A stretch of DNA of 64,000 bases from Hyposmocoma kahamanoa (GCF_003589595.1 NW_020654229.1:7253767-7317766); one strand, 5' to 3'. Counted from the first letter of the stretch, positions 51,972-62,613 are shown. Numbers and translations: made by a program. Notes: generated from the sequence alone by a model not told the origin.

Positions 51972-52477
51972 CATCGAGTACATGACCGGAAATAGAGACG
52001 AAATGTCATTTAATTTGTTTGAAAACTATTCTGCCGTATCGTTACTGTGACAACTGCGCTCCGATTGGCTAGCCCAACTTCGAAACAATTGACGGGTGTC
52101 GTCAATGGGTGTCGTCAACTGTTTCACTTCAAATCGACCAGTTACCTTGAGCTTTGCTATAATGGACGAAAATTGCAAAATTACATATTTAATATTTAAT
52201 AACCGATGAAATGTGATTCCGTTTATTTTGTAATTAGATGTTTTTCCTTACACGACCGAATGGAACAGCACGGCATTGTTAGAGATATTATCTTTATTAC
52301 AATAAATACAGAATATTTTTTGGAATACCTATACGGAGACGTAGACACAGGTCAGTAGTTGGCCTGTCTATATTTCAGTGCAAACGAGAGTTGATATTTG
52401 TAAGAGCTGTATCGCTAATGTGTTACCAAGAATATATGGCCCTTATTTCGTCTCTATTTCTGGTTATATACTCGATG
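51972..52477 (-). mobile_element. CATCGAG/THAP P-like element, complete but decayed
   Basis: CATCGAGTACATGACCGG to TTATATACTCGATG. 8-bp flanks GCAAAGAT (51964-51971) and ACAAAGAT (52478-52485), one mismatch. 506 bp. The THAP exon on the minus strand (about 52210-52290) has substitutions and an in-frame stop. Confidence 0.75.
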
Positions 52478-52675
52478 ACAAAGATGCACCGCATTACAAC
52501 TAACAGCCATTCGTTACCAGCTGGTCTTTGGGAGTCTTAAGATCAGTTTTCTGGAAATACGTGTGGGTATTATTAATTAATAATAAATTTAACTTAATAA
52601 AAATTCATAGTGTTAAAATAAAATAATTTGTAAAACATAATGTGGCGTAAATTGGAATGTTTCTTTGTAAAATTA
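52478..52675. other. No feature seen
   Basis: AT-rich spacer. Confidence 0.3.
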
Positions 52676-52676
52676 A

Positions 52677-53072
52677 AAATAAGGTATTTAATTAATAACT
52701 TTTGTAACTATAGTGAAAAAATAGGGTGGTTTGCATCAATATTAGACATAACTGGTTGAAGACTGTACCACCTCAGTCAACCGTGACCATGGGACCTGTA
52801 AAGGACCCGAAACGTCGGTTTGTTTGAAAAAACAAATATACGCGATTTAAATCCGGAAAAATAGTTTCATTTCCAATAAGTTATTTAATTAATAACATTT
52901 GTAACTTGTGAAAAAATAGGGTGGTTTACATTAATAGTAGACATAACAGGTTGATGACTGTACCACTTCAGTCAACCGTGACCATGGGACCTGTAAAGGG
53001 CCCGAAACGTTTGTTTGAAAAAATAAGTATCTGCGGTTCAAATCCGGCAAAATAGAGTCGTTTCCTACGTGT
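52677..53072 (+). repeat. Two tandem ~195-bp GGTCCC repeat units
   Basis: GTGAAAAAATAGGGTGGTTT at 52713 and 52908 starts units that continue GACTGTACCAC, TCAACCGTGACCATGGGACC, TGTAAAGG, CCCGAAACGT, GTTTGTTTGAAAAAA and TCCGG(A)AAAATAG. The units are clearly homologous but diverged by point changes and small gaps, so the duplication is not brand new. Confidence 0.7.
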
Positions 53073-53312
53073 AACTGCAAAAAAACCTAAGAATTCGATA
53101 CATCGGGTATTTCGTAATTTCCTCCTCCGTTTCAGAACCGTTTTTACAAAAAAAATTCAAATAATCTCTTCTTGTTTCAGATAAAACGACGGCATCCAAA
53201 CAACAAGACTGACTAAGCTATGTAGTATACATTCCAAATGCACTGACAAATCGACTGGCGCCATTTTGAATACGGCTGCCATCTTGGCAACAGCCATTTT
53301 GCGAACAACAAG
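53073..53312 (+). promoter_or_regulatory. Possible 5' untranslated region upstream of candidate exon
   Basis: GC content rises toward 53300, with repeated GCCATTTTG/GCCATCTTGGCAAC words typical of insect 5' regions. No TATA box or initiator can be defended. Confidence 0.2.
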
Positions 53313-53448
53313 ATGGCGACGTCGACCGAGCGGAACGCCGATGAGAAGGGAGAAGGGGATGAAGCAGAGCGGCAACTCTTGACAAGGAATGAGATTCGAA
53401 TTGTTGAGAACGAGGAAGAGCAGGTCTCGCGCAAGTCTTCTAAGAGAG
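53313..53448 (+). CDS. Candidate first coding exon of an unidentified host gene
   Basis: An ATG in good context (ACAACAAGATGG) opens 45 codons plus one base: MATSTERNADEKGEG, then LLTRNEIRIVENEEEQ and VSRKSSKR. It ends at G followed by GTAAGTTTT, a consensus splice donor (phase 1). The codons are GC-rich and acidic/charged, unlike the AT-rich repeats around it, and the stretch is not part of any repeat seen here. The predicted segment is hydrophilic, with no signal peptide or membrane segment. No family recognised. The next exon would lie at or beyond 53.5 kb on the plus strand; none is evident in the window, so a long repeat-filled intron is implied. Alternatively this is a relic carried by an older element. 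Confidence 0.45.
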
Positions 53449-53489
53449 GTAAGTTTTATTAGCATAACCACATTTAAATTTTTATTGAA

Positions 53490-53880
53490 TTGATATTAAA
53501 TGACTTTTTTGTGAAATTACTCCACTAGTTTGTTATAATTATTAATACATTTTGAAAAAAATCTTTCAATCCGTCTGGATCGAATTGAATGTCAATTAAA
53601 TAAAAATTTAAATACAGTGAATAGCGACGTCTCTAGCCGGGGCTGGTAGCTGTAACGGTATCTAACTGGGTGACGAAATACTTTCACAAATTTCTCAAAG
53701 ATAGCGCTACGGCTTAAAAGTCGTTGAAAATCAAATACAAAGATCCGTCAAACAAGTTCGTTCCGTGGCTTATTTGACATAAAGTCTGGCACATTTTGCT
53801 AGAAGACGTCGGTTCGAATCCGGCCCTATCGAAGAAATTTTTTCAAAATTATCGATCCTTGTATTAATAATTATAATAAC
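53490..53880 (+). mobile_element. SINE family C, inverted tail plus full unit
   Basis: 53500-53580 is a minus tail (GAAATTACTCCACTAGTTTG). It is followed in plus orientation by GCGACGTCTCTAGCCGGGGC, GGTAGCTGTAACGGTATC, a head at about 53762-53830 (TTCCGTGGCTTATTTGACAT) and box B GGTTCGAATCC. Confidence 0.65.
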
Positions 53881-54077
53881 CACACCCTTTAATGAAACTT
53901 CATGACGTCATCGTTAACTCATATATACGTCTCATTACTGGGTACAGGTCTCTCAGGCGAGGGTTTAGGCCATATCAGCCATGGTGGCCTAATGTGGGTT
54001 GGGTATTTCATACGTTATCCGAGGGTTGTGGACCTTCTCCAAAACGAAAAGGTCAACATAAATGTGAAATTAAAGAA
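53881..54077. other. No feature seen
   Basis: Short overlapping frames. GC-richer patch at 53940-54050 without support. Confidence 0.3.
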
Positions 54078-54280
54078 CATCGAGTATATAACCAGAAATA
54101 GAGACGAGGGCCATATATTCCTGGTAACACATTAGCGATACGGCTCTTATAAATATCAACTCTCGTTTGCACTGAAATATAGACAGGCCAACTGCTGACC
54201 TGTGCTATACGGAGACGTACGTCTCCATATATTCCAAAAAATATTCTGTATTTATTGTAATAAAGATAATATCTCTAACA

Positions 54281-54360
54281 ATGCCGTGCTGTTCTATTCG
54301 GTGGTGTGGGAAAAACAGCAAAACATCTAATTACAAAACAAACGGAATCACATTTCATCG
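54281..54360 (+). pseudogene. THAP-domain first exon, best preserved copy
   Basis: Open frame of 26 codons plus two bases, beginning MPCCSIRWCGKNSK and ending NGITFHR at GTAATT (54361), a plausible donor. M-P start, C-x4-C spacing (CSIRWC), GKN and ITFHR match the amino-terminal half of THAP (C2CH) zinc fingers. Five copies of this element family in the window preserve or recall this exon, and the copy at 40534 differs only at a few residues. The downstream finger half is absent, so no functional protein is predicted. It marks the element as a deletion derivative of a THAP-transposase element. Confidence 0.62.
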
Positions 54361-54441
54361 GTAATTAAATATGTAATTTTGCAATTTTCGTCCATTATAG
54401 CAAAGCTCAAGTTAACTGGTCGATTTGAAGTGAAACAGTTG

Positions 54442-55569
54442 AATAGAATAGAATAGAATAGAATAGAAAATCATTTATTCGACGAAGGCAAATACATAAA
54501 AAGTAAACAGTTAAAAAACATGAAACAAAAAAAAATAATAAAAATATAAAAAAGAAACAGAGTAAAAATCAGGATTGACAAAAAACAATAATAAACGTTG
54601 TAAACTACTATGCATGCCCCGTCGAATAGGTCACCACCTCAGCATTTGCAGGGCAAAGTATACCCCGCGCTGATTTTCAGTTGGCAACCTTGGTCGATAT
54701 CGCACGGATGTGGGTATATCAACATACAAATAAAAATAAAATAAAAGGAAAGGGAGAACAATTTAAGTATCATAATAATTTATAGATTACTATATAAGTG
54801 TACGATATATTATAACAATAATTCAAAATGAATATAAATCTTACACAACTACATAAATACTGATAAAAAATAAATAATAATATGTGCAGTGTCACATAAT
54901 ATGAAATCAATCAGAAACGAATAGGTGTGTATTAATTACTATTGAGCTATACAAAACGTGGTTTATGAAATTCCCAGGATCATAGAAATGGTAAGTTGGC
55001 TAAAGATAAGATAGAAGTAATGAGATCATAATGAAATTGCATTAAAATAATTTTCAAATATGTAAAACTAAATAACAGATACGTCAATATTTATATTTTC
55101 GTATTTCAATTGAGAATCCAGGAGCAATGTTTTTAATTTACTTTTAAAACTAATTTTGTTTGAAAGATCCCTAATCGGTGGTGGAATATTATTCCAACAC
55201 TTAGAAGCAGCATAGCGAAAACTTCCACGAAATGCCGAAGTTCTATGCGAGGGAATAGCCAATTGTTGAGCTACACGTCTAGCATCGCGTTGACGATGAC
55301 TGTTAGCCCAGGTTAGCCTAGAATGCAGATATGACGGACACTTGTGTTTAATTACGCCAAATAAGAGGCATGCTAAGTGCAATTTATAACGTGACCTCAT
55401 CTTCAACATAGAGTGTTTGTTAATAAAAGGTGTTACATGAGTTCTTGGTGGTATGTCGAAACAGAAGCGTGCACATGCATTTTGTACTCGCTGCAACAAC
55501 TTCTTAGTTCGCGCCAAGAGTCGAGGACCAAACACAATATCAGCGTAATTTAACTTGGACAATACTATT
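54442..55569 (-). mobile_element. 5'-truncated LINE inserted in a THAP element
   Basis: The left edge is a (GAATA)n run (54441-54470), the 3' tail on the minus strand. Then comes a 3' UTR and, at 55068-55569, an open ORF2 carboxyl region. It reads SKLNYADIVFGPRLLARTKK, LQRVQNACARFCFDIP, LHLACLLFGVIKHKCPSYLH, FRYAASKCWNNIPPPIRDLS and SFKSKLKTLLL. The frame is intact to its stop. The reverse transcriptase domain is missing. GTTG at both borders is the visible part of a short target duplication. Confidence 0.75.
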
Positions 55570-55827
55570 GTTGACGACACCCGTCAATTGTTTCGAACTC
55601 GGGCTGGCCAATCGGAGCGCAGTTGTCACAGTAATGATATGGCAGAATAGTTTTCAAACAAATTCAATGACATTTCGTCTCTATTTCTGGTTATATACTC
55701 GATGTTAAATAACAATGGTAAAATCTTGGTTAAAAGAAGGCGGTAGTGACTTCCAACTGTTTTAATTTACAAGTTTGAATAAAAAAAATTAATTAGGTTT
55801 TTCAAACTTTAATAGCGGCCTATCTAA

Positions 55828-56028
55828 GGCTCAACTCACACTGGCGCAGAGTCGAAGCGTCGCGATGCGTCATGTTTTTCGCCTATAGCATATTCATCTC
55901 TATTTTCCCATTATTAAGGTACAAATTCGTGTTATGTCGTCGTTGCGCCGATGCGCATCGCCAGACGTTGTAGTTGAAAAACAGGACGCGATGCGACGCT
56001 TGGACTTTGCGCCAGTGTAAGTTGAGCC
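55828..56028. mobile_element. 201-bp MITE with TAA duplication, Harbinger-like
   Basis: GGCTCAACTCACACTGGCGC at the left, inverse GCGCCAGTGTAAGTTGAGCC at the right, with TIRs of about 40 bp. TAA at 55825-55827 and 56029-56031. A 3-bp TWA duplication and GGC-type ends are PIF/Harbinger features. Non-coding. Confidence 0.75.
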
Positions 56029-56465
56029 TAAGGCGTTGCGCTGATGAAGCAACTTTGATCATCGATTTTCGGCAACTGGCAACCCGCAACTAGCTGTTTA
56101 TGACGTTTTTCATATAATTTCAAGGAACCTTGCAGCCGTAGCAACTTGAGTTGAAAGTTTCGGTAATCGACTACAGTTTTCGATTGCTGAAATCCGTGAT
56201 TAAATAAATTCTTAATTGCCCCAAATAGAAACTTGCAAATTTGTACCGGTTGTCTCCTGTTGCCAGTTTCCGCAAACGGCAACTGCAACTCGTGAAGCCT
56301 CGCCCTCCGCAGCGTCACTCTTGACCGTGGATTCGAAAGTTTATTTAAAATTGCGGCAACCGGCAACTAGGCCTTTTAATTGCTACAACCGGCAACCATT
56401 AATGGAAACTTGTAAAAAGTTGCCAGTTGCGTCAACTAAAGTTGCTCCATCTGCGGAGCGCCTTA
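56029..56465. mobile_element. CGGCAAC-rich TIR element
   Basis: AAGGCGTTGCGCTGATGAAGC...AACTTTGA at the left mirrors AAAGTTGCTCCATCTGCGGA...GCGCCTT at the right. CGGCAAC/GTTGCCG words recur at least eight times inside in both directions, a possible set of transposase-binding sites. The Harbinger-like MITE sits exactly at its left edge. Confidence 0.6.
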
Positions 56466-57130
56466 GTCTGGAAATAAAATAATATTTAAAAGAAACTATT
56501 GACTAATTAGTATGAAACCGGACTGACATCTTCAACTATCAGTTTCTTAGTTTCTTAACGTTGAACAACATCCCGTCAAAAAAAGAAATTTCAAGACCTG
56601 CGTGTGGATATGGTCCACATTTAGTTCATTTAATATTAAATGTACTGATTCCACAGACGTGTTGGTAGTAAGCTAATAAAAGATTAATAATTTCTTCTCC
56701 AAAATGTCTCGCGAGAAAATGGTTAAAATGTACAAAAAGCACTAGTCACCAGTGCAATAGTCTGTGGTAGGTATGTTATTAATTCAGTTTTTTTGTTATG
56801 GCTTAACTTCATGCCTTTTGACCATACCAGTATACAAACCCACGACACCATTCAGCTTCTATTAACTCCGTTTAAGGCGTCTGAAGCTTTTTTGATATAA
56901 TAATAAACCGAATATATTTTATTCAATCACGTAACACATAACCTCCAAAAGTTCAAACTGGAATATCTTTAATTCCAGACTTCTAATAATAGTAAACCCG
57001 AAACAAAATTTGTTCAGGAATTTCAACGCCATATCTTCACATATTTTTCATAAACAGACGCGTACAAATTATGTCAACAAAAATTTATATGGGAGTTTGT
57101 CCTTTTGAACATAAATTTCGAGAAACTCCG
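56466..57130. other. No gene seen
   Basis: AT-rich, unassigned. Confidence 0.35.
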
Positions 57131-57131
57131 A

Positions 57132-57222
57132 GACGCGAGTTTGGATACGAACCCGCTGCCTTTGCTTGAGAGGCGTTGGTTCAAACCCACTTCAGACCAC
57201 TAGGCTTCCACGGGTTTCTTAC
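57132..57222 (-). mobile_element. tRNA-like SINE fragment
   Basis: The minus strand reads CGTGGAAGCCTAGTGGTCTG (box A region), then GCAGCGGGTTCGTATCC (box B). Same head type as the scrap at 22115. Confidence 0.5.
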
Positions 57223-57249
57223 GTAAATATACCGATTTTGCAGAAACCA

Positions 57250-57545
57250 AAGGTATCCTCAGTTATTTATTTATTTATTAGCAAACTTTACAGCTTCTTA
57301 AATTCGATCTATATTCTTAAATCACAAACTTACTTAGCTAGTTACAAAGTTGTCATTTAAACAATTCATTTAAAGTTACATTAAATTCCTAATAAATTAA
57401 GGCAAAGTGCAGTTACGGAAAACAATTAGCAATACAATGAAATCAGCAAAATTATAATAAATAACCATAACATAGGTACCTAACAAAGTATAGTTGCAAG
57501 GACAGTATGTACATGTGTGTGTGTATGCTCTGCTTAATTTTTATT
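57250..57545 (-). mobile_element. Probable LINE 3' UTR
   Basis: A (TTAT)n run at 57258-57280 followed by a reversed A/T-rich UTR with GCAAACTTTACAGCTTCTTA. No coding part. Family uncertain. Confidence 0.35.
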
Positions 57546-57765
57546 GCCATAAAATGAATGAAGTAATGAATTGACTGCGGTTCAGAAAGAATATATCAAC
57601 GTCCCTGAATCAATTCTTTCAAAACAGAGTGCTTTGCGTAGTTTGAACGGACAGAGCCCGAATGCAAAGACCGTACATGCCTCGTTATGTCACGCTCGTA
57701 TCGTACCTTTGTATGCAGTTACACTAGTGTACCTACACTTTCAAGTTCATCTAGTGATGTCACCA
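57546..57765. other. No gene assigned
   Basis: A 76-codon plus-strand frame (57571-57801) overlaps repeat Z and is not supported. Confidence 0.3.
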
Positions 57766-57767
57766 TT

Positions 57768-57965
57768 GTACACCTTACCTATTTCTGCCGCCAAACAGTA
57801 ATATGAGCATTACTGCGTTCCGGTTTTGAATGGTAAGGGTGCCGTACAATTAGAGGCACTTGGGATTTGTCAACTTTACATCGCAGGGTGACAGGCGCAG
57901 TGGCAGTGTCCCTCAGGTCTTTTCTATTTAAAGAGTGGCACTGCAGTTGCTATATACAGTGTGTT
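57768..57965 (+). repeat. Repeat Z copy
   Basis: CCTATTTCTGCCGCCAAACA, GCATTACTGCGTTCCGGTTT, TTTGTCAACTTTACATCGCA and CAGGCGCAGTGGCAGTGTCC, then truncated. Confidence 0.6.
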
Positions 57966-58174
57966 GATTTTCATTCTCGCCATATTTAAGAAATTAATAA
58001 CAGAAATAATGCTAAGTAATTTAAAAATTGTATCTAGTAAAGTTTTTCAAAATTGTCTCAGAGTTATATGCACCACGCAAGGTCAGTGACCCCGCCACCC
58101 GCTTCACCGAGCATTACGTAATCTTTCTCAATCGCTTATTTACCTATTGTTTAATTATGATTATGTACTAGTAT
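57966..58174. other. No feature seen
   Basis: Spacer beside the LTR remnant. Confidence 0.3.
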
Positions 58175-58327
58175 TGTTATGTGAGGTGGAAATAAAACGT
58201 AGAAATTAACTTGATCACTTTTATTTTAAAAATGTAGGAAAACAACTCGCACGCAACCACCAGTATCGAGAGCCATAGCCAAAGAGAAGTCATCTGTCAT
58301 CCGTCACCTCCATCCTTCCCTGTCACA
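58175..58327 (-). repeat. Possible gypsy-type LTR, 153 bp
   Basis: On the minus strand it begins TGTGACAGGGAAGGATGGAG and ends CACATAACA, with AATAAA-type signals near the middle, a TG...CA layout usual for LTRs. No second LTR found in the window and no target duplication, so the element is truncated. Confidence 0.45.
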
Positions 58328-58550
58328 CTTCATCGTTCAGAAACAAATCTTTCACTCCGTTCACAATCCTACAGTTATGATTTACTATTTATTTACATTA
58401 ATTACAAAAGTTGACTGAAAACATTTTTTTGTGACTTAGATTTGGTACTTACCAACTTTAGGTTACATGAAACTATTGCTAGAAGTATCTAGCTCCACAG
58501 CTGGTGGCTGGCTCCGTACCGGAGCAGAGATTGGCACGTGAGTTTCGTTG
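58328..58550 (-). pseudogene. Possible pol carboxyl end of the same LTR element
   Basis: Upstream of the LTR on the minus strand a frame reads VPISAPVRSQPPAVELDTSS, then NSFM and a stop (near 58469). The RSQPP-like end resembles the closing residues of some gypsy pol proteins. The remaining sequence up to the LTR would be the 3' untranslated region. Too short to be certain. Confidence 0.3.
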
Positions 58551-59125
58551 CAACATTAGACTCCACAACTTTGAAAGCAGAAACTTCGACACTCCGCGTA
58601 AATTAAATGTCAAAAAATTCACATCATGTCATAAGAATAGACACGCACTTGTACTACTAACTCTTTTTTTTTTGCACTACTAACTCTTGTTTACATATTA
58701 AACTTTATGGCATTTCGTGACAGACTAGAATAGAATGTACCTATGCGGGATGTCAGTCAGTACGGGAAGCAAGGTCGACTGATCTACCAATCGCGCGCTC
58801 GATACGAAACTACCCCGCCCGTCGCTACTCGCCCCACCGCCAAATAGATCTAAAATGGGTTTCTTTCTGCGCATTTAAGGTCATTGTTCAAAATGTTTGC
58901 AAGTGCCGATGCCGTGCAAGTCAATGACCTTTGGACCAAATTTGTTTACCGCAATTAAATAAAAAAAATAGTTTTTTTTTCGATTTATTTTTTTTAGTGA
59001 TTTAGGATCAGTTTCGGATATAGAATGACCTCTGTGAGAAATATGGCGAGAATGCAAATCGACACATTGTATAGGCGCACGAGTTCTCCGTCTCGTCATC
59101 ATTTGCTATCATAATAATCTACGTA
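58551..59125. other. No gene seen
   Basis: Frames are short. Poly(T) runs at 58665 and 58970 break any coding. Confidence 0.35.
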
Positions 59126-59372
59126 CAGACCTCAAAAGTTCGTGGAATTAAATCTATTTGCCAAGTTTTATTAAAATCGGTTACCTAAAAGCGCAAAACC
59201 GGATTCATACCTTATTGTGCCACCATTAGAGGTGGAATATTTTCTTCAAATTTCAATGGGTCCAATACTGTGGTACCCTCTTTCCAATATAAATAGAATC
59301 ATCAAAATCGGTTCACAAAAGTCGGGTAACTTACATAAAAAAGTTGAAATGAGAACCTCCTCCAAAAACCGC
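59126..59372 (-). repeat. ACCGACTTC-family repeat, short form
   Basis: AGACCTCAAAAGTTCGTGG, AATCGGTTACCTAAAAGCGC, TGTGGTACCCTCTTTCCAA and GAGAACCTCCTCCAAAAACC, reverse orientation. Confidence 0.65.
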
Positions 59373-59880
59373 ACACTCTTCGACATCTAATTTACTGTTC
59401 AAATCTGATGACTTTACAATAATAATTTTGACATAATGCTGCAATCAAAAGACATTATTTTGGTCGATTATTACTGCAGGCTGGGGGAATAGACGTAGGC
59501 TGCTGTCCTGTAAGGGTCGTAGCCGTGGTTAACGTAGCGAGAGGCACTTTTCAGTAGCACGAGGATAAAACGATAAAATACAAAGTACAAATAAAAATTA
59601 CGACCTTATTTTTTTTTTCGGAGATTTTTCCATAAAATCGTACAAAATTTCTCCTCAAATCGGCGCCTCCACCATTTGTAAGGCTCGCAGCCGTGGTTTA
59701 GCATAGCGAGACTTAGCACTTTTCAAAGAGACACGAGGAAAATAATCATAAATAAAACTACTATGTATTCAATTCGAAGCTTTTTCTAGAACAACGATAT
59801 TCGTTTTTTACAATGCTCTATTTTTACATAATTCTAAATACAAACCTATATTTATTCAGCCAGGTCTAATGCAAATCACA
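59373..59880. repeat. Twice-repeated GCCGTGGTT unit
   Basis: GTAGCCGTGGTTAACGTAGC...GAGGCACTTTTCAGTAGCAC near 59518 and GCAGCCGTGGTTTAGCATAG...GCACTTTTCAAAGAGACAC near 59686 are about 170 bp apart. Neighbouring words (GCCTCCACCATTTGTA, ATAATTCTAAATACAAACCT) recur at 29125-29285. Confidence 0.45.
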
Positions 59881-60300
59881 CAGCCTACTTTACAGTTCTT
59901 TCCACCCCCATATTGTGGAAATCTTTTGCGCACTGCATGCGACTGGTATTCGTTCCGAATCGGAGACTATACAATTCGTGAAAACTCAGACCCACTTCGA
60001 ATATCGCTTCTATTGCTTGAATCCGAGGAAGTACGAATATCGCTTTACACCTAGAGATAAAGCACCTGTGACATTTTGGACCGTCATTTCGATACCTTAC
60101 TTTCCTTTTTTCCTTTTTTTTTTCACAAACGTAGTGTGAAGAAGCATTTGGCCAGACCGGCAAAATGATAGTGACGGAGTGAAGATATTTGTGTTTTCCA
60201 TCCGTTACTCTCATCTCTGGACTGTATTCGCACTTTCCATCAGGCGCGGTGCAGTCATTTTGCCGAGTCACAATAAAAAAAAAAAAAAAAAAAAAAAAAC
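59881..60300 (+). mobile_element. Retroposed element 3' end with poly(A)
   Basis: Ends CTTTCCATCAGGCGCGGTGC, AGTCATTTTGCCGAGTCACA, then a 25-base poly(A) at 60275-60299. The same end is at 37605-37664. A 128-codon minus frame across it is not credible as a gene. Confidence 0.5.
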
Positions 60301-60309
60301 TTTCTCAAA

Positions 60310-60915
60310 CTCGTTATTTAGACTCACTTAGAAAAATAGAATGCATACTTCCCGATATGGTAGAAAAACGATATTTATACCGTTGTACGCGTATAGGCTC
60401 CAAGGCAAAGAATCAAATATGAAAAGTTCTGAATGTGGAAAATGTAAACGAGTGATCAACGGCCTGCAAAAAGTATACTACATGGATTTTTGTGCATTTG
60501 TATGAGATACACCGTGATCAATTTCCGCGGGAAGTAAAAAATGTTCGAAATTCAAATAAACAAGATGGCCGCCAAACAAATTTCAAAGCCTCCTATCACG
60601 GAACCTATTAGAGATAGGTAGGAGGTGCTTGAAGGAATGTCATAGAGGGTAACATTGGTCAACTGCCTGGGTTAAAAAAAAATCAAGATGGCGATTTCAA
60701 AATGGCGGCCGAAGAAAAAGCTTGCTTCCGTCCGATCCGGCTGAAAATTGGCATGCGAGGGTCTTTAAGAGTCCTTAATCATAATTTGGTGTCAAAAATT
60801 TATTTTCGCCATTTTTTAATATGGCTGCCATATATGTGTTTTTTTTTTCGTTAATAATAGCTGCCGAAAGAGATTTGCTCTGATTCGACTAAAAATTGGC
60901 ATGTGAAGGCCCATA
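60310..60915. repeat. Inverted partner of the 690-1720 repeat
   Basis: GCATACTTCCCGATATGGT, CCGTTGTACGCG, GTGATCAACGGCCTGCAAAA, ATTTCCGCGGGAAGTAAAAA, AAGCCTCCTATCACGGAA, AGGTAGGAGGTGCTTGAAGG and AATTGGCATGCGAGGGTCTT are the reverse of 1115-1715. Confidence 0.7.
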
Positions 60916-60939
60916 GCGGAGGCCCATTACGGAAAGTAA

Positions 60940-61140
60940 GATCTGTTATACACGGCGGCTTTAAACGGCGATGCAAACGCGACGCAGCTGAGATGCAGTC
61001 GCTAATCGTCTACCTTTACACACGCGCGCGTTTTTTAAGCAGCGATGCAAATGAATGCAGGTGGATACACTCCATCGTCGACCTCATCCACACTTTCCAT
61101 CAGGCGTGATGAAGGTCAGGTGCGCATTTACTTGATCACA
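60940..61140. repeat. GCGATGCAAACGCG fragment and LINE end scrap
   Basis: GGCGATGCAAACGCGACGCA and AGCAGCGATGCAAATG match the 22541-22855 element. ACTTTCCATCAGGCGTGATG at 61093 is a LINE-type end. Confidence 0.5.
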
Positions 61141-61574
61141 AAGAAATATGTTTGCGTTCGAGTTAATAATGAAAATCTATCGAGTTGCCGGAGTATCTAA
61201 TGGCATAAAGAACAATGCCCAAATTCCATTTCATCGTAGTTTCTAATTATATACTGGATTTGTATTTTTTTTTAACTAGTGAACGTTGATTTAAGCAACA
61301 TTTTCTTTTTGAGGTTATGTTGATAATGAACATTGATGATAATGTTACTTTGTATTAAAGCTTGACATTTATGATTTAAATCCTATGCCGCTTACGATAA
61401 GAACGGTCCAAACTACAAAGTGTCAAGCTTGACGTGCTCTTGACTGTACAGAGTTAAATATTATTGTAAGATAAGTGTACTTGGGTACATATTGAAAGTA
61501 ATACTTAGATTCACCACGACATACGATTGCGATAAAAATGGTGCAAAAAGATTCGATGTTTTTAAATACTTACT
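61141..61574. other. No gene seen
   Basis: AT-rich spacer. Confidence 0.3.
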
Positions 61575-61860
61575 CATTGACTTACAAATAAATGGACGAC
61601 GGGTCTAATACAAAAACCACGAAAAAAATGTCCCAAGTCAACCTATTTAAACGTAGTGACATGTAAAGGAATATGAAAAAGCTAAAACGTTGAATTTAAA
61701 TTGTAATGTCATCGCAGTACTGTCTAATTTTGCTTGCTTCGCTGTCAGTCAAACAAATGAAGACTAAAGCGTGAATGACGCTCTGTATACGATTTTAACG
61801 CCCTATAAGTTCGGACACTTTTTAGCGCGGACCCGACGTCCATATAATTGTAAGTCAATG
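61575..61860 (-). mobile_element. 286-bp CATTGAC MITE, copy 6
   Basis: CATTGACTTACAAATAAATGG to ATTGTAAGTCAATG, 286 bp. Perfect 8-bp duplication TACTTACT at 61567-61574 and 61861-61868. Confidence 0.87.
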
Positions 61861-61868
61861 TACTTACT

Positions 61869-62613
61869 TAAAAAAAATTATGCGTTGTATGTGTAGCATT
61901 TATTTTTGAACGTAACACGACTTAGTTTTTTACATTTGGTTTAAAATCTCGTTTACACTTGACATAATTTCTTCAACGTTGAGACAATTTATTCTTGAAT
62001 TTTCTGACAACTTTGGAGTTGAGAGTCAAGGAAGACTTGCGTATATAAAGTCATTGCTTATCGATCTCACAACTGTTGTTACCTAACTTGAAGAAATCAC
62101 GGCAAGTCAAATAAATCAATGCCTTTTTACGAATTCTTAAAAATTTTAATATTTTTTTTCTCTGACTTATTTCAAAGTTTTACAAATGAAACTTATTTTT
62201 TAAGTATATTTAAACGGATATAAATCCTTTAATCCGCCGCAACAAAAATAATTGCGAGTACAAAATGGTCATCTTTCTTTTTCAAATATTTGCGGGTAGT
62301 CCTAAAACTTATACAACGCCATTCTCCAAGTTTCATTTGTCAATTTTTTGCTCGAAGCGTGCGTGATATTTACGGGAAATAGAAATTGAAGTAATATTTG
62401 TTATAATAAGATTCCGTTATTAGTATTTTGCTTATTGCTTTCTTTGCTGTATTCTTGTGATAATTGTATAGTACAAAAGTTTTTGTGAAATGCCTGAACC
62501 AAAGTATAAAAGGATACGCAAGAAATGTAAGTAGAATTTTCAATGTAATATATGTCTTTTCATCACTATGGGTGTACGTGAATTTAAAATAATGTATCAC
62601 TCCGATGATATCG
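61869..62613. other. No gene seen
   Basis: AT-rich. TTCTTCAACGTTGAGACAA... is followed by unrelated DNA. No repeat boundaries. Confidence 0.35.

Larger units (their letters stand above)
54078..55704 (+). mobile_element. CATCGAG/THAP P-like element split by a LINE
   Basis: Left end CATCGAGTATATAACCAGAA, right end TTATATACTCGATG. 8-bp flanks TTAAAGAA (54070-54077) and TTAAATAA (55705-55712), one mismatch. The element sequence breaks after AGTGAAACAGTTG (54441) and resumes with GTTGACGACACCCGTC (55570). Without the LINE it is about 500 bp. Confidence 0.8.

Noticed and set aside
59885..60271. 128-codon minus-strand frame
   Set aside because: It runs antisense through a retroposed 3' end with poly(A). 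The carboxyl part is repeat sequence also found at 37.6 kb.
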